Below, piece after piece: positions 41,675 to 51,650 of a stretch of DNA of 64,000 nucleotides; the first letter of the stretch is position 1, and each line of letters starts with the position of its first letter. The stretch lies in contig BPDI01000011.1 in the NCBI GenBank assembly GCA_019654215.1, positions 1 to 64,000 on the forward strand. The letters are read 5' to 3'. The position numbers and the translations under genes are program-made. The notes beneath the pieces were generated by a model. It was not told the origin of the DNA and searched no databases. It worked only from the letters and a program-made list of their open reading frames with translations. The DNA comes from Gammaproteobacteria bacterium. Its GTDB lineage: Bacteria > Pseudomonadota > Gammaproteobacteria > Pseudomonadales > Pseudohongiellaceae.

Positions 41675-43504
41675 TTACTGATAGCCCTGGGCCTGAAGAT
41701 TAAACAAAGTCGCATACTGACCGCCATTGCCGAGCAGATCAGTATGACTTCCTTCTTCCTGTATTTTTCCTTGCTCTAAAACAATTATATGGTCCGCCAT
41801 TCTCACCGTTGAAAATCGGTGCGAAATAATTATTGAAATCTTATTAGCAGTAAGATCGCGAAAATGGTTAAAAATTTCGGCTTCTGCTTTAGCATCAATC
41901 GCGGCGGTTGGTTCATCCAAAATCAATATGTCCGCTTTACTGCGCATAAAAGCGCGGGATAAGGCAATTTTTTGCCACTGGCCTCCTGACAATTCTTTAC
42001 CATCTTTAAACCAGGTACCTAATTGAGTTTTGTAACCCTGAGGTAAATCTTTTACGAAGACATCTGCCATGCCTTTCTGTGCCGCTTCTTCGATACGAGG
42101 TTCTTGTTCAATTTCATCGACATCACCAATCCCTATATTTTCTCCAACTATTAACTGATAGTGAGCAAAATCTTGAAAGATGACTCCGATTTTTTTTCGC
42201 AGTGCTTCTATATCCCATTTTTTAAGTTCAAGCCCTTCTAAAAATATTCTCCCACTTACAGGTGTATACAGTCGTGTTAAAAGTTTTATTAGTGTTGTCT
42301 TGCCGCTGCCGTTCTCTCCAACAATCGCCAGGGATTCGCCCGGTTTAATATGTAGGGATACATTATTTAAGGCAGGCTTTTCGCTATCGGGATAAACAAA
42401 AGTTACTTCTTCAAATCGAATCCCATCCTCTGGATTTGGACCAATAGTTTTGTTTCCAGTCTGTTCAGGAATCTTATGCTCCAGATACTCTGTAAGATTA
42501 GATAGGTACAAATTGTCTTCATACATTCCGTTGACTGCAGTCAGACTATTCGTAACTGCATTCTGTCCAAGTCGGAACTGAGCGATATACATCGTCATCT
42601 GCCCAATTGTGATTGCGCCAGCGATAGCAGCGAATCCTACCCACCCATAAGCAAAATAAAATGCCCCGCTTGCAAGCAAACCCAGAACATATCCCCACAG
42701 ACCGCGCCTTAATACCAGGTTTCTATCTTCTTTATATATATTGCGAAAAATATCGACATACCGCTGCAAGAAGAGCTTGCCTAGCTGCAAGAGCTTTACT
42801 TCCTTCACTCCATCTTCTCGGGTTAGCACCATTTCCAGGTAGATCTGCATTCGACGTTCTGCTGAGCGCCGCCGATGTATTCGAAACGCTTCTCCGGAAA
42901 ACTTTGCTTCTGCAACAAATGCTGGTACTCCAGCTATCGCCAAGAGTGCTACCGCCCAAACTGAAAACTGAAACAGAAAAATTCCAATCGCAATCAATGA
43001 AATTACATCTCTCATTAGATCGAAGGTTTTAATAACCAAGGAGAGTGGACGACTTGAGGCTTCCCTGCGAGCTCGGACTAGTTTGTCATAGTACTCCGCA
43101 TCTTCGAAATGGGCGAGCTCAAGGGTAAGGGCTTTCTCCAAAATCATGACGTTAACTTTATTGCCTAGCAGCACGCGTAATATCGATTGGCAAACAGTAT
43201 TCAATTTCTGTGCGCCAGTCATGATGACAACCAGACCAAGCTCAAGAAACACATAAAATAAAAGGTCACTTTGGGCTTGCTCTGCGACTTCGCCAGTTTG
43301 CTGTAAAGCCGAAGCTACTGCGTCCACGAACAATCCTCCGACGGACGCGATTGCAGCGGGCAATACTCCGGAAACCAAAGTCGAGATTGCCATCACAATT
43401 GTCAAAGCCGTGCTAGTACTCCAAACTATTTCCAGTGCAACTTTGCTATATTGAAAAACTGACAGGAATTTATGAACGGAGTTATTTGATTCTTGTGTAT
43501 CCAA
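41675..43504 (-). CDS. ABC exporter, fused permease-ATPase half-transporter
   Basis: A complete 609-residue type IV ABC exporter. Six membrane helices fill residues 1 to about 330. The ATPase has Walker A in VGENGSGKTTLIKLL, the signature LSGGQWQKIALSRAF, Walker B ILILDEPTAAID and the switch His in IIISHRF. The last ten residues run to NLQAQGYQ. Half-transporters of this sort export lipids, peptides or drugs as homodimers; the substrate is not given by sequence or neighbours. It is a single-gene unit. Confidence 0.92.
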   Translation of the reverse strand: MDTQESNNSVHKFLSVFQYSKVALEIVWSTSTALTIVMAISTLVSGVLPAAIASVGGLFVDAVASALQQTGEVAEQAQSDLLFYVFLELGLVVIMTGAQKLNTVCQSILRVLLGNKVNVMILEKALTLELAHFEDAEYYDKLVRARREASSRPLSLVIKTFDLMRDVISLIAIGIFLFQFSVWAVALLAIAGVPAFVAEAKFSGEAFRIHRRRSAERRMQIYLEMVLTREDGVKEVKLLQLGKLFLQRYVDIFRNIYKEDRNLVLRRGLWGYVLGLLASGAFYFAYGWVGFAAIAGAITIGQMTMYIAQFRLGQNAVTNSLTAVNGMYEDNLYLSNLTEYLEHKIPEQTGNKTIGPNPEDGIRFEEVTFVYPDSEKPALNNVSLHIKPGESLAIVGENGSGKTTLIKLLTRLYTPVSGRIFLEGLELKKWDIEALRKKIGVIFQDFAHYQLIVGENIGIGDVDEIEQEPRIEEAAQKGMADVFVKDLPQGYKTQLGTWFKDGKELSGGQWQKIALSRAFMRSKADILILDEPTAAIDAKAEAEIFNHFRDLTANKISIIISHRFSTVRMADHIIVLEQGKIQEEGSHTDLLGNGGQYATLFNLQAQGYQ

Positions 43505-43592
43505 AACTTATATCTTTTCAAGGCAAATGAGTTGATATGTAGCGATTAACAAACTTATTACGAACAAAATGCGACCGCAGAGTTTAGCACAA

Positions 43593-43622
43593 TAAAAAAC
43601 CCAGCCTGCTAAGGCCGGGTTT
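43593..43622 (-). terminator. Rho-independent terminator after the methyltransferase
   Basis: Inverted repeat AAACCCAGCC / GGCCGGGTTT with one A-C mismatch and a short loop TGCTAA; read on the minus strand it is followed by a T-rich run (complement of AATAAAAAA). It lies about 25 bases past the methyltransferase stop. Confidence 0.75.
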
Positions 43623-43647
43623 CATACTCGAAGCTTACTGGAAGTTT

Positions 43648-44370
43648 TTAAATTTTTACAAACTTCAAAACAATGCGATCGGTGTTTCTACCCAGGCTTG
43701 GATCAAACGGTCCAACCGTGTGATCGTCTGTAGTATTGTCTAAAGCATCACTTGCACCAACTAGTGCAAATTGGCCGCTATTGACAATCGCGCTAACTGC
43801 TTCATCAAAAGCTATGCGATGCAACGACGCATTATCAGCACCGGGTGTCCCTTCGTGATCGATCACCAAAAAGGTGCCACCCGGCTTTAGCGACGTTGCG
43901 ATCTGGCCAAGCAGACCTTGGGCCGCTTGAGGATTTGAATTATGTATGTCGTGAAAGTTTAGTGCAGTAATAGCAAAATCCACTGAGCTCGCTGCAATGT
44001 TACCAACATTATCTTCAAGCAGTTCTATGTTACCTAGACGACTCTCCTTATCAGCCATGGGTTCGCCATAACTTTTCAGCCATAGCACCGGCATTTTGCA
44101 TTATTACTCTGCCGCTATCGCCGACCGCATAGGAAAGCACTTCGGTATACCAACCGCCGGCAGCAATTATGTCTAAAAACTGTCATTCCAGGTTCCAGAC
44201 CGGCAAAGGCAAGCACTTGAGGCGCTTTGCGGGGACGCGCCCTCTTTCTTTATCTGCTGCTGGTCGATCAGGGTTTTCCATCGCGCGTTCAAAACGCAGC
44301 TGTATCTAATTGAGCAACTGCATTTGAACAAGCCAGACAAAATATTATTAGTGAAAGAATATTTTTTCAT
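43648..44370 (-). CDS. Class I SAM-dependent methyltransferase (COG4798-like), exported, frameshifted
   Basis: About 240 residues. The N-terminal piece (from 44370) gives a signal-peptide-like start and a bridging frame with ACSNAVAQLDTAAF, then RPRKAPQVLAFAGLEPGMTV. The SAM-binding motif I region reads LDIIAAGGWYTEVLSYAVG, and the C-terminal ORF has ALNFHDIHN and LKPGGTFLVIDHEG (post-I and motif III regions). Slips fall near 44310, 44180-44100. This subgroup of predicted periplasmic methyltransferases is widespread and uncharacterised. It is followed by a terminator. Confidence 0.75.
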
Positions 44371-44570
44371 ATACCAAAACCCTTATGTTGATTATTCAGC
44401 TTGAGTACCCCCAAGAGTTCTCGCGAATTCTTTTGAGAATATTATTTTTTGAAAAACGGTTTTTGCAGAATAAACCAAGCCAAATAGTCGAGTACACCTA
44501 ATTCGATGAGAAGTGGTTTTTCTAACGACTGAATTAGAGATTTGGAAATTGAAAAGAAAGTGTGGGACCG

Positions 44571-44830
44571 TTAGTGCAGACGTTTAGCAGCTTTCAACTC
44601 TTCTTCGAAGAACTTCTTTACTTGGAGAAGTTGTGATCTGTCACCCCCCGTCCCCCCATTAATGGCATGTGCTGCTCAATATCATTGAGGATGTTTGTAA
44701 TACTTCCCGTATCCAGATTACTAAGGTCCAGATCGAAGGGAAAAATTTTTTTTCCTTAGCCATGCCAAATACCGCTCCATACTGCTGAAATACACGAATT
44801 TAGGGGGGGGGGAAAGTTCGCAAAAGATAG
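44571..44830 (-). pseudogene. Unrecognised gene fragment
   Basis: On the minus strand, open segments in neighbouring frames read FFPFDLDLSNLDTGSITN and NDIEQHMPLMGG, then RSQLLQVKKFFEEELKAAK to a stop at 44571. The codon pattern looks protein-like and the end is a typical charged helix. The upstream side runs into G and A homopolymers (a run of ten G at about 44807) and loses frame. I do not recognise it; it may be a decayed or badly assembled gene end. Confidence 0.3.
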
Positions 44831-45160
44831 TATCGACTGACTTTAAGAAATCTTCATAAGAATTTCTAAAAAAAAGGAATTTTTTTCGATTTATAAGCAA
44901 TCGAATATATATGAAAAATCATTAACTTTACGCAGTTCATATGTAGGATTAAACTGTCTGGTAAATTTTGTAAATTTCGCACGTTTTTTTTGCTTCAGGA
45001 AATTTCTAAAACATCGCTGACAAAAAGTGGAATATCAAGAATTAGATAGTGAAGTACCTCCGACGTCAGTCTGTGCGGCCCCTTTAGATAGAAAAAGGGG
45101 ATTCAACTTGGTGTGGCTTTTTAGTTGAATAAGTTATAAGAATCGCCTGACGAGTAATTA
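44831..45160. other. AT-rich non-coding region upstream of the TetR gene
   Basis: About 330 bases of AT-rich sequence with several homopolymers. I see no gene. A TetR operator would be expected near the right end but I cannot identify a convincing palindrome. Confidence 0.4.
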
Positions 45161-45164
45161 AGAG

Positions 45165-45851
45165 ATGCTGACAGAAGAAGATAAAAACCCGGCCCCTACC
45201 ACCACGGCAACGTCAAGGAGGCGCTTATTGACGTAGGAATGAAAAATCATTGAATCCAATGAAGTGGAATTGCTTTCCTTGCGTCGTCTAGCGCAAGAAA
45301 TAGGGGTAACTCCTTCTGCCGTGTATAACCATTTCTCTGATAAAAATGCATTAATGCTGGCCATTAAAATTCGCATTTACGATGAATTCAATAAGTTCTT
45401 CGAGAATCGATCCAGTAATTCCGGTGATCCAGAGCAGGATCTTCTAGAACTTTGCTTGGCTTACTGTCATTTTTCACAAGAGTATCCTTCACGCTTCCAC
45501 TTTTTATTCAGCTCAATCCTACCAAAGGAGTGGTCGCCCCCCTGAAATGGTAGAAATTGCCTGTCGAACGCTAGTGAGAACCCACAAGTTGGTATTAAAA
45601 ATCTACGACAAGTACAAAGCTCCTTGTTCAGAAGAAAATGTCGTAAACACAACATTGCTTTATGGACACAGTTACACGCGGTAGTTGCACTGAAAAAATC
45701 TGAAATAATTAAGGCAACGGTTAATTACCAGGACTGGCCGGAAGCTTGTTCATTAGTTAGTCAAGAGCAAGTAGAAGAACTTATTCGAAATCACCTAACG
45801 ATGGCAGTTAACACGATCTTAAATACTCAGCACACTGAAAGTCATCACTAG
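45165..45851 (+). CDS. TetR-family transcriptional regulator, frameshifted
   Basis: About 225 residues. ATG 45165 gives MLTEEDKNPAP, then after a slip in CCGGCCCC the diagnostic YHHGNVKEALIDVGM, another slip near 45243, and the HTH: LSLRRLAQEIGVTPSAVYNHFSDKNALM. The C-terminal domain continues through SQEYPSRFHFLFSS, slips near 45540 and 45650, and ends VNTILNTQHTESHH. The YHHG start and the C-domain style fit the TetR/WHG group. Its target is unknown; no transporter or enzyme pair lies close on the same strand. The stop is one base from the stop of the convergent FAD hydroxylase. Confidence 0.8.
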
Positions 45852-45852
45852 A

Positions 45853-47078
45853 CTACCAATCAAGACCCATCGCCCTTCGAGCCAAATTATTCTTTACCAC
45901 TGAAATATTATCGACTCCACTCATACCGATATTGCGCAGCCATCGAATCGGTAGTGCTTGTTCGGCGAACAAGTGTTTGAATCCCTCCATTAACCACATC
46001 ATTCCCAAATTATGCCCCTTGCGTTTGCGCTGATAACGGCCAAGTACAGATGGATCTGCCAGCTCACGCCCTACTTCGATTCCATGATGAAGTTCTCGTG
46101 CTAATACTGCGGCATCGAGAAATCCTAGATTGACCCCTTGTCCGGCAAGAGGATGAATACTGTGAGCGGCGTCTCCAATTAACACAACATTATTTTTCAC
46201 ATAATCGACGGAATGTCTTTGCCGTAAGGGGAAAGTTAAACGCTTATCGCACCATTCGATATTACCCAATCGTCCTTCTATTGCTTTAGTTAGCTCGTAC
46301 AAAAATCATTATCTGACAATTGCATCAAGTATTCTGCGTGTTTCGGTATCGCCGTCCAAACGACAGAACAATAATTTTGTATTGAATCATTTGGTTCAGC
46401 AGCTAAAGGCAAGAAAGCCAAAGGACCAGTATCAATGAACCGTTGTAACGCAGTTTGTTGATGGGCTAATTCAGTTTTTGCTGTAGTTACTATTGCATTG
46501 TGGTTGTAATCCCACTCCCGAGTTGGAAATTTAGCCAGTTCGCGAATTTTAGAATTGGCGCCGTCTGCTGCAATTACCAGTTTTGCAATTTTTTGTTGCC
46601 CTTTATCTGTAATTAAACGTGTGCCTCCATCATTGACTTCCATCGATGCAATATTCATTGGCGCAAGCAAATTTAGATTTTCTTGATTACTTATCTGTTT
46701 ATATAGAGCACTGCCCAATATGGAATTTTCAACTATGGTGCCCAATTCCGATTGATTTAAATCTATTGCAGAAAAGCTGATGCTGCCGGTGCCATCTGCA
46801 TCCCAAACATGCATATCCAGATAATTGCAGCAGCGGGCAGCTTCAATGTCTGGCCAAACTTTCAAGTCAGCGAACATTTTTTTCGTAGCTGCAGTTACCG
46901 CACTTACTCGAGGATCGAATTTGTCTCTGGTAACTTCAGCATTCAAGACATCGAATTCCACCCTATCTACTAATGCGATATTCAAATCTAGATCCCGCAG
47001 TAAACAAGCCATGGTAGCACCGACCATACCGCCACCTACGATTACAATATCGAAACTTTGTTCCTGTGAAGCATTCAT
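45853..47078 (-). CDS. UbiH/UbiF/VisC-family FAD monooxygenase, frameshifted
   Basis: Flavoprotein hydroxylase of the ubiquinone pathway family, about 408 residues. FAD Rossmann motif IVGGGMVGATMACLL is at residues 13-27; the DG motif is VIAADGANSKIRELA; the second FAD motif is LIGDAAHSIHPLAGQGVNLG. A slip near 46300 splits it. A second family member lies at 48142-49377, so the two probably hydroxylate different ring positions (UbiH/UbiI/UbiF/VisC roles). By neighbourhood the pepP-adjacent copy corresponds to UbiH, and this one to the VisC/UbiI type, but these roles vary between species. Confidence 0.87.
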
Positions 47079-47205
47079 TGCCCGCCATTATAAGCGGCAT
47101 CGGGAAAAGTCCCTAGCTCCCATTGTTTACCCCTAGCCTGTGCTGATAGACTGCTGCGCTCAATTGGAGGCAATGCCAATACTGCCAAAGCTGGAGAACA
47201 AGATA

Positions 47206-47670
47206 ATGAGTAATTTTGTGAGCACCGATCAATTAGTCGGCTATATTGGAAAAGAAGTAGGGCTTACAGATTGGTTTGAAGTTGATCAGGAACGAATAAA
47301 TAACTTTGCTGAAGCTACTGGAGATTTTCAGTACATCCATGTGGATGAAGAACGGGCTGCCGAAACTCCATTTGGCGCCACCATTGCCCATGGGTTCTTA
47401 ACACTTTCATTGTTGAGTAAACTGAGCTCCATGAGCGGCGGAATTAAGTTGGAAAATTCAGTGATGGGAATTAATTATGGACTCAACAAAGTGCGTTTTC
47501 TTAACCCAGTGAAGGTGAACAGTAAAATTCGCGCTCGATTTGAGCTGATTAGTGCGGAAGAGAAGAAGCCTAATCACTATCTACTTAAGCACAATGTAAC
47601 TGTTGAGATTGAAGGCGAAGAAAAACCAGCACTAATTGCAGAATGGTTGGGAATGAGTGTACTAGCCTGA
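47206..47670 (+). CDS. MaoC-like dehydratase ((R)-hydratase)
   Basis: A 154-residue hot-dog-fold hydratase. ATG 47206 (MSNFVSTDQLVGYIGKEVG) is the family start; the track start at 47140 adds 22 unlikely residues. The active-site Asp and His are in ATGDFQYIHVDEERA, and TIAHGFLTLSLL follows as usual. It hydrates (R)-specific enoyl-CoA esters or related thioesters. It is divergent from the first UbiH-like gene with a short shared promoter region. Confidence 0.9.
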   Translation: MSNFVSTDQLVGYIGKEVGLTDWFEVDQERINNFAEATGDFQYIHVDEERAAETPFGATIAHGFLTLSLLSKLSSMSGGIKLENSVMGINYGLNKVRFLNPVKVNSKIRARFELISAEEKKPNHYLLKHNVTVEIEGEEKPALIAEWLGMSVLA

Positions 47671-47726
47671 TTAATTCATGCTATTAACACACAACAATTA
47701 TTTGATTCACGATTTTAGGTAAGTCC

Positions 47727-48133
47727 ATGAAGAGGTTTTTTCTCACTTTAATTCCTTTCCTTTCCGCTTGTGCCGGTGAGCCACCACAAAATATTGGTGT
47801 AACTGAAAATCGGCTTGCGCCCTGCCCTGAATCTCCCAACTGCGTGTCAAGTTTTGAATCCGACGAAGAACATAGCATAGAGCCACTAGCTGCGAACTTA
47901 GAGCAGATTGAGCAGGTCTCATCGGTCTAAATGAAGCCAATATTGTGAGTGCGTCAGAGAACTATATATATGCAGAATTTACGAGTCGATTAATGCGCTA
48001 CATCGATGATGTTGAATTTCTCTACGATCAAAGTACGGGAATCACTCATGTCCGTTCAGCGTCCAGGATTGGCTATAGTGATCTTGGCGCAAATCGAAAC
48101 CGAATAGAAGGTATTCGAGAATTACTTCAGTAG
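47727..48133 (+). CDS. DUF1499 lipoprotein, one frameshift
   Basis: About 135 residues. The start has a lipoprotein signal (LTLIPFLSACAGE, Cys as anchor). The DUF1499 signature LAPCPESPNCVSSFESD follows. A slip near 47925 (after VSSVGLNEANIVSA) joins the second ORF with DDVEFLYDQSTGITHVRSAS and the end RNRIEGIRELLQ, also DUF1499-like. The family is outer-membrane or envelope-associated with no established role. Confidence 0.82.
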
Positions 48134-48141
48134 CTATTTAG

Positions 48142-49377
48142 CTATCTGGCCACCAGCCCCATTGCCTGCTCGGCAAAGGTTTTTCTTGCTGCTGGCATTA
48201 ACTCCAGTGACAGTAATCCTAGTTGACGTGTAATTACATTTGATTGGTTGTTGCTGGAAAAAAGTTTGGTCAAGCTATCAGTAAAACGAATAAATTTTTG
48301 TTGATCAAAATCCTGCTCCTCAATGTAGCTTTGTAAAGTAGCCATGTCTCCAAGCGGTTCTTCTTGAGTGACCGCACTACTCAATGTTGAAACCAATGCG
48401 TCGATATCTCTGAGTGCTAGATTAAGCCCTTGCCCGGCAACGGGGTGTAAGGTGTGGGCAACATTGCCCAATAGGACCAACGATGGTCTTATCTGCTCCT
48501 TAGCCAAAGATAGACTCAACGGATAACAAAACTTTTCTCCAACTTGTATAACTTTACCGAGACGATTACCAAAACTATTCTGCAACTTGGCAATAAACTC
48601 ATCATCGTCAAATTTCATATATTCAGCACTTTCTTCTGCGCTTACAGTCCAAACTAATGAACAACGATTCTCTCCATTAAATTCGCGCAATGGTAGAACG
48701 GCCAATGGTCCGGTGTCGGTGAATCTTTCAAATGCACAAAATTGATGAGGAAGTTCAAAGGTAGCATTAGTAATAATTGCGTGTTGGTTATAACTTTCTT
48801 TTAATTGCTCAAAGCCCAGTTGCTCGCAGATCGGAGAATGTCCTCCATCAGCTAGCACAACCAATCCTGCCAATACTTCAAATCGATTTTCTCCAGCAAC
48901 AATTTCAAGCGTCATCCCTTCTTCTTTTGGAGAAATTTTTTCGATTATTGCTGGAGCTAGATGGGCAATAGATTCTGATTGGCTAAGTTGAGTATTGAGC
49001 ACGATCCCAAGATCAGTGTTTTCAACAACATAACCCAGAGCCTCTACTCCATGCTCTTCTCTTGTGAGGCAAGTCGACCCGAAACGACCACGATCGGAAA
49101 CTTGGATCTCAAAAATAGGACAAACTTGTTCCTCGATTTCTTCCCACAGCCCTATCGATTCATATATTTGTCGTGAGCCGAAAGAAAGCACAGTAGATCT
49201 TGCATCGAAGCTGGATTGGTTGGAGATATCTGTTTTGGGCACTGTCGCTTCTGCAACGAGTATATTGGGGCAGCTTGATATCAGAGACTTGCTTAAAATA
49301 TGGGCAAAACTGGCGCCTACCATCCCACCGCCAACGACGACGATATCGTAATTATTCTCGGGAGAGCTGATAATCAT
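48142..49377 (-). CDS. ubiH: UbiH-family 2-octaprenyl-phenol hydroxylase-like FAD monooxygenase
   Basis: A complete 411-residue FAD monooxygenase. FAD motif VVVGGGMVGASFAHIL at residues 13-28, DG motif VVLADGGHSPICE, and the second FAD motif LGNVAHTLHPVAGQGLNLA, where the usual GDAAH reads GNVAH. It lies 10 bases downstream of pepP on the same strand, the classic pepP-ubiH order in gammaproteobacteria, which supports ubiH. It works in ubiquinone ring hydroxylation at the cytoplasmic membrane face. Confidence 0.88.
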   Translation of the reverse strand: MIISSPENNYDIVVVGGGMVGASFAHILSKSLISSCPNILVAEATVPKTDISNQSSFDARSTVLSFGSRQIYESIGLWEEIEEQVCPIFEIQVSDRGRFGSTCLTREEHGVEALGYVVENTDLGIVLNTQLSQSESIAHLAPAIIEKISPKEEGMTLEIVAGENRFEVLAGLVVLADGGHSPICEQLGFEQLKESYNQHAIITNATFELPHQFCAFERFTDTGPLAVLPLREFNGENRCSLVWTVSAEESAEYMKFDDDEFIAKLQNSFGNRLGKVIQVGEKFCYPLSLSLAKEQIRPSLVLLGNVAHTLHPVAGQGLNLALRDIDALVSTLSSAVTQEEPLGDMATLQSYIEEQDFDQQKFIRFTDSLTKLFSSNNQSNVITRQLGLLSLELMPAARKTFAEQAMGLVAR

Positions 49378-49386
49378 AAAAGTTAG

Positions 49387-50706
49387 CTAGCGGACGGCTG
49401 ACATATAGGATTCGATTTCTTGTACCGTTTTCGGAATCCCAGCGCTGAGGATCTTATGGCCTGATTTGGTGACCAGCACATCATCTTCAATTCGCACACC
49501 AATGCCACGCCATTTTTTGGGGACTTTAGTGTTTGAAGGCGAAATATAGATCCCCGGTTCTATAGTAGTGACCATTCCTGGCTCCAGAAGACGCCAATGG
49601 TCATCAATCTTGTAATCTCCTACATCATGGACATCCATGCCAATCCAATGACCTACCCTGTGCATATAGAAGTCTTTGTAGCATTCATTCTTAATGAGCT
49701 GCGCCGGCATGCCTTTCATTAAGCCCAGTTTAACCAGGCCCTGGGTTATGACCTTCACCGAAGCATTGTGCGGTGCATCCCAGGGAGCACCAGGTTTCAC
49801 AGCTTCAATCGCAGCCTCTTGAGCTTTCAACACAATTTCATAAATGACTTTCTGTTCCGATGTGAATTTCCCGCTCGCAGGAAAGGTTCGAGTAATATCC
49901 GAAGCATAATATTCATACTCACAACCTGCATCTATAAGTACCAGGTCTCCCTTTTTTACTTTCGCATCGTTTGAATCGTAATGAAGAATGCAGGCATTAT
50001 CTCCCGCTCCAACGATGGACACATAAGCTGGTGAACGGCTACCGTTTCGGGTAAAGGCATAGAGAAGTTCAGCCTCTAATTCGTATTCATAAATTCCAGG
50101 TTTACAAAAAGCCATGGCGGCTTTATGCCCTTCGGCAGATATCTTTGCCGCCTTTTCCATTAGCTTAATTTCAGCAGGACTCTTATGCAGCCTTAATTCA
50201 TGGAGTAGATGATCGAGTACTTGAAACTCACTGGGTGGATGGGTTTCGATCTTTGCCTGATTACGAATAACCTTGACCCAGTCCATGACCCGATTATCGA
50301 AGTTGTCGTCCTTACCCATCGAATAATAAACACGATCGCGACCCTCTATAAGTCCAGGAATAATGTCATCGACATCATCAATCGGATAAGCGTCATCAAC
50401 ACCTAGTTCTTCTATAGCTGCATCCGGTCCAAGTAAGCAGCCATGCCATAACTCTTTTTCTTTATTTTTTTCCTGGCAAAAGAGAACAACTTCCCCCTGC
50501 TTTCTTCCAGGGATTAACGCGAGTAGTGAAAGGGGCTCAGTAAAGCCAGTTAAGTAATAAAAATCACTATTCTGTCGATATTGATACTCAGCATCATTGT
50601 TGCGCAAGCGAGGTGGTGCAGAAGCCAATAGAGCAATACTGTTTGCTTCCATTTGCGCTATTAATTCTTTTCTCCGCTTACTGAATTCACGATTTCTGAT
50701 ACTCAT
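49387..50706 (-). CDS. pepP: Xaa-Pro aminopeptidase
   Basis: A 439-residue creatinase-fold peptidase releasing N-terminal residues ahead of Pro. ATG 50706 (MSIRNREFSKRRKEL) is the family start. The N-domain has YYLTGFTEPLSLL. Metal ligands are Asp in LIDAGCEYEYYASDITR (two Asp), His in HRVGHWIGMDVHD, Glu in TTIEPGIYI and Glu in VRIEDDVLVT; all five are present. It leads the pepP-ubiH pair. The ygfB gene, usually between zapA and pepP in enterics, is not here. Confidence 0.95.
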   Translation of the reverse strand: MSIRNREFSKRRKELIAQMEANSIALLASAPPRLRNNDAEYQYRQNSDFYYLTGFTEPLSLLALIPGRKQGEVVLFCQEKNKEKELWHGCLLGPDAAIEELGVDDAYPIDDVDDIIPGLIEGRDRVYYSMGKDDNFDNRVMDWVKVIRNQAKIETHPPSEFQVLDHLLHELRLHKSPAEIKLMEKAAKISAEGHKAAMAFCKPGIYEYELEAELLYAFTRNGSRSPAYVSIVGAGDNACILHYDSNDAKVKKGDLVLIDAGCEYEYYASDITRTFPASGKFTSEQKVIYEIVLKAQEAAIEAVKPGAPWDAPHNASVKVITQGLVKLGLMKGMPAQLIKNECYKDFYMHRVGHWIGMDVHDVGDYKIDDHWRLLEPGMVTTIEPGIYISPSNTKVPKKWRGIGVRIEDDVLVTKSGHKILSAGIPKTVQEIESYMSAVR

Positions 50707-50970
50707 ACTGCCCTTCTTATCTGAAAAATCTTTGTTCGTCGTAATTATTGCCAAGTGTGTTGTAAGTCTTTGCTTTTATGAGACTAAAACCTAAGCGCAT
50801 AAGGATATAGGGGACTGATTAGGGAACCAAGCCCCATTTTTTCTCTATCCATTATTGACCGATTTTAAACGCGGCTCTATAGTTACGACACTTTTAATGT
50901 AAATCCTAAACTTATTCCAATAGTCCTTTGCGGCTATTGAATTTTAGACAGAAGAAATACAACACTAAAA

Positions 50971-51186
50971 ATGGCAGAAATTAGCGAAGGAAATTTCGAT
51001 TCCTTGAATATGAAAGTCGATGATTTAATCGAACTTTTCTCGGAAATGAAACGTGAAAATCAAGCGCTTAAAGCTAATCAAAGTAATTGGCAATCTGAAC
51101 GCAAACATCTTTTAGAGCGCAATCAAGAAGCTAAATCCAAGTTGAAATCGATTCTGGTTCGACTTAAAGCCATGGATAACTCTTAA
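50971..51186 (+). CDS. TIGR02449 family coiled-coil protein
   Basis: A 71-residue protein that is mostly a predicted coiled coil (LIELFSEMKRENQALKANQ, then RNQEAKSKLKSILVRLKAMD). It matches the small TIGR02449 family found just upstream of zapA in many gammaproteobacteria. zapA follows 19 bases later. The role is unknown, possibly in division, given the constant linkage. Confidence 0.85.
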   Translation: MAEISEGNFDSLNMKVDDLIELFSEMKRENQALKANQSNWQSERKHLLERNQEAKSKLKSILVRLKAMDNS

Positions 51187-51205
51187 AATTATTCCGGACC
51201 CAGCA

Positions 51206-51520
51206 ATGAGTGATCAATCTTCAACCGTACAAGTAAAAATTCTGGACAAAGAGTATCAGGTTAATTGTCCACCTTCTGATCAAGAGGCCTTATTGAAGTC
51301 AGCACGATATCTGGATGAAAATATGCGCAAGATTAAAGGGCGAGGCAACATTCACGGTGCAGAAAAAATTGCAGTTATGGCAGCATTAAATATCACTCAT
51401 GACATGTTGAGAAAGAATCGCTTAATCAACGAAACCCGTCATGTCACTTCGCAACAGGTTAAAGGATTGGCAGATAAAATCGATCAGGCGTTAGCTACCT
51501 CTCGCCAGTTAGAAATATAG
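51206..51520 (+). CDS. zapA: Cell division protein ZapA
   Basis: A 104-residue ZapA, which bundles FtsZ filaments at the Z-ring. The N-terminal domain has VQVKILDKEYQVNCPPSDQ and ALLKSARYLDENMRKIK, followed by the coiled-coil dimerisation helix (AEKIAVMAALNITHDML). It is followed by 6S RNA and ygfA, the standard gammaproteobacterial order. Confidence 0.95.
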   Translation: MSDQSSTVQVKILDKEYQVNCPPSDQEALLKSARYLDENMRKIKGRGNIHGAEKIAVMAALNITHDMLRKNRLINETRHVTSQQVKGLADKIDQALATSRQLEI

Positions 51521-51552
51521 TCACTTCCAATTTCTCTTACATTTACGTTTTT

Positions 51553-51572
51553 GTGACACAGCAATGTGTCAC
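51553..51572. repeat. Perfect 20-base hairpin after zapA
   Basis: GTGACACA GCAA TGTGTCAC: an 8-base stem with a GCAA tetraloop. The plus strand has no T-run after it, so it is not a standard terminator; it might protect the 3' end of the zapA transcript. Confidence 0.5.
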
Positions 51573-51650
51573 TGTCCCCGTTGTTATAAGTGAAGCTATT
51601 GATTTAGTTCACCTTTCATACTCCTAGAACGCGATATATACTAATCGCAG

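Noticed and set aside
42661-43032. 123-residue plus-strand ORF
   Set aside because: Antisense to the ABC exporter membrane domain; no independent support.
51553-51572. Hairpin after zapA as a rho-independent terminator
   Set aside because: No T-run follows on the plus strand and minus-strand use makes no sense here; kept only as a hairpin.
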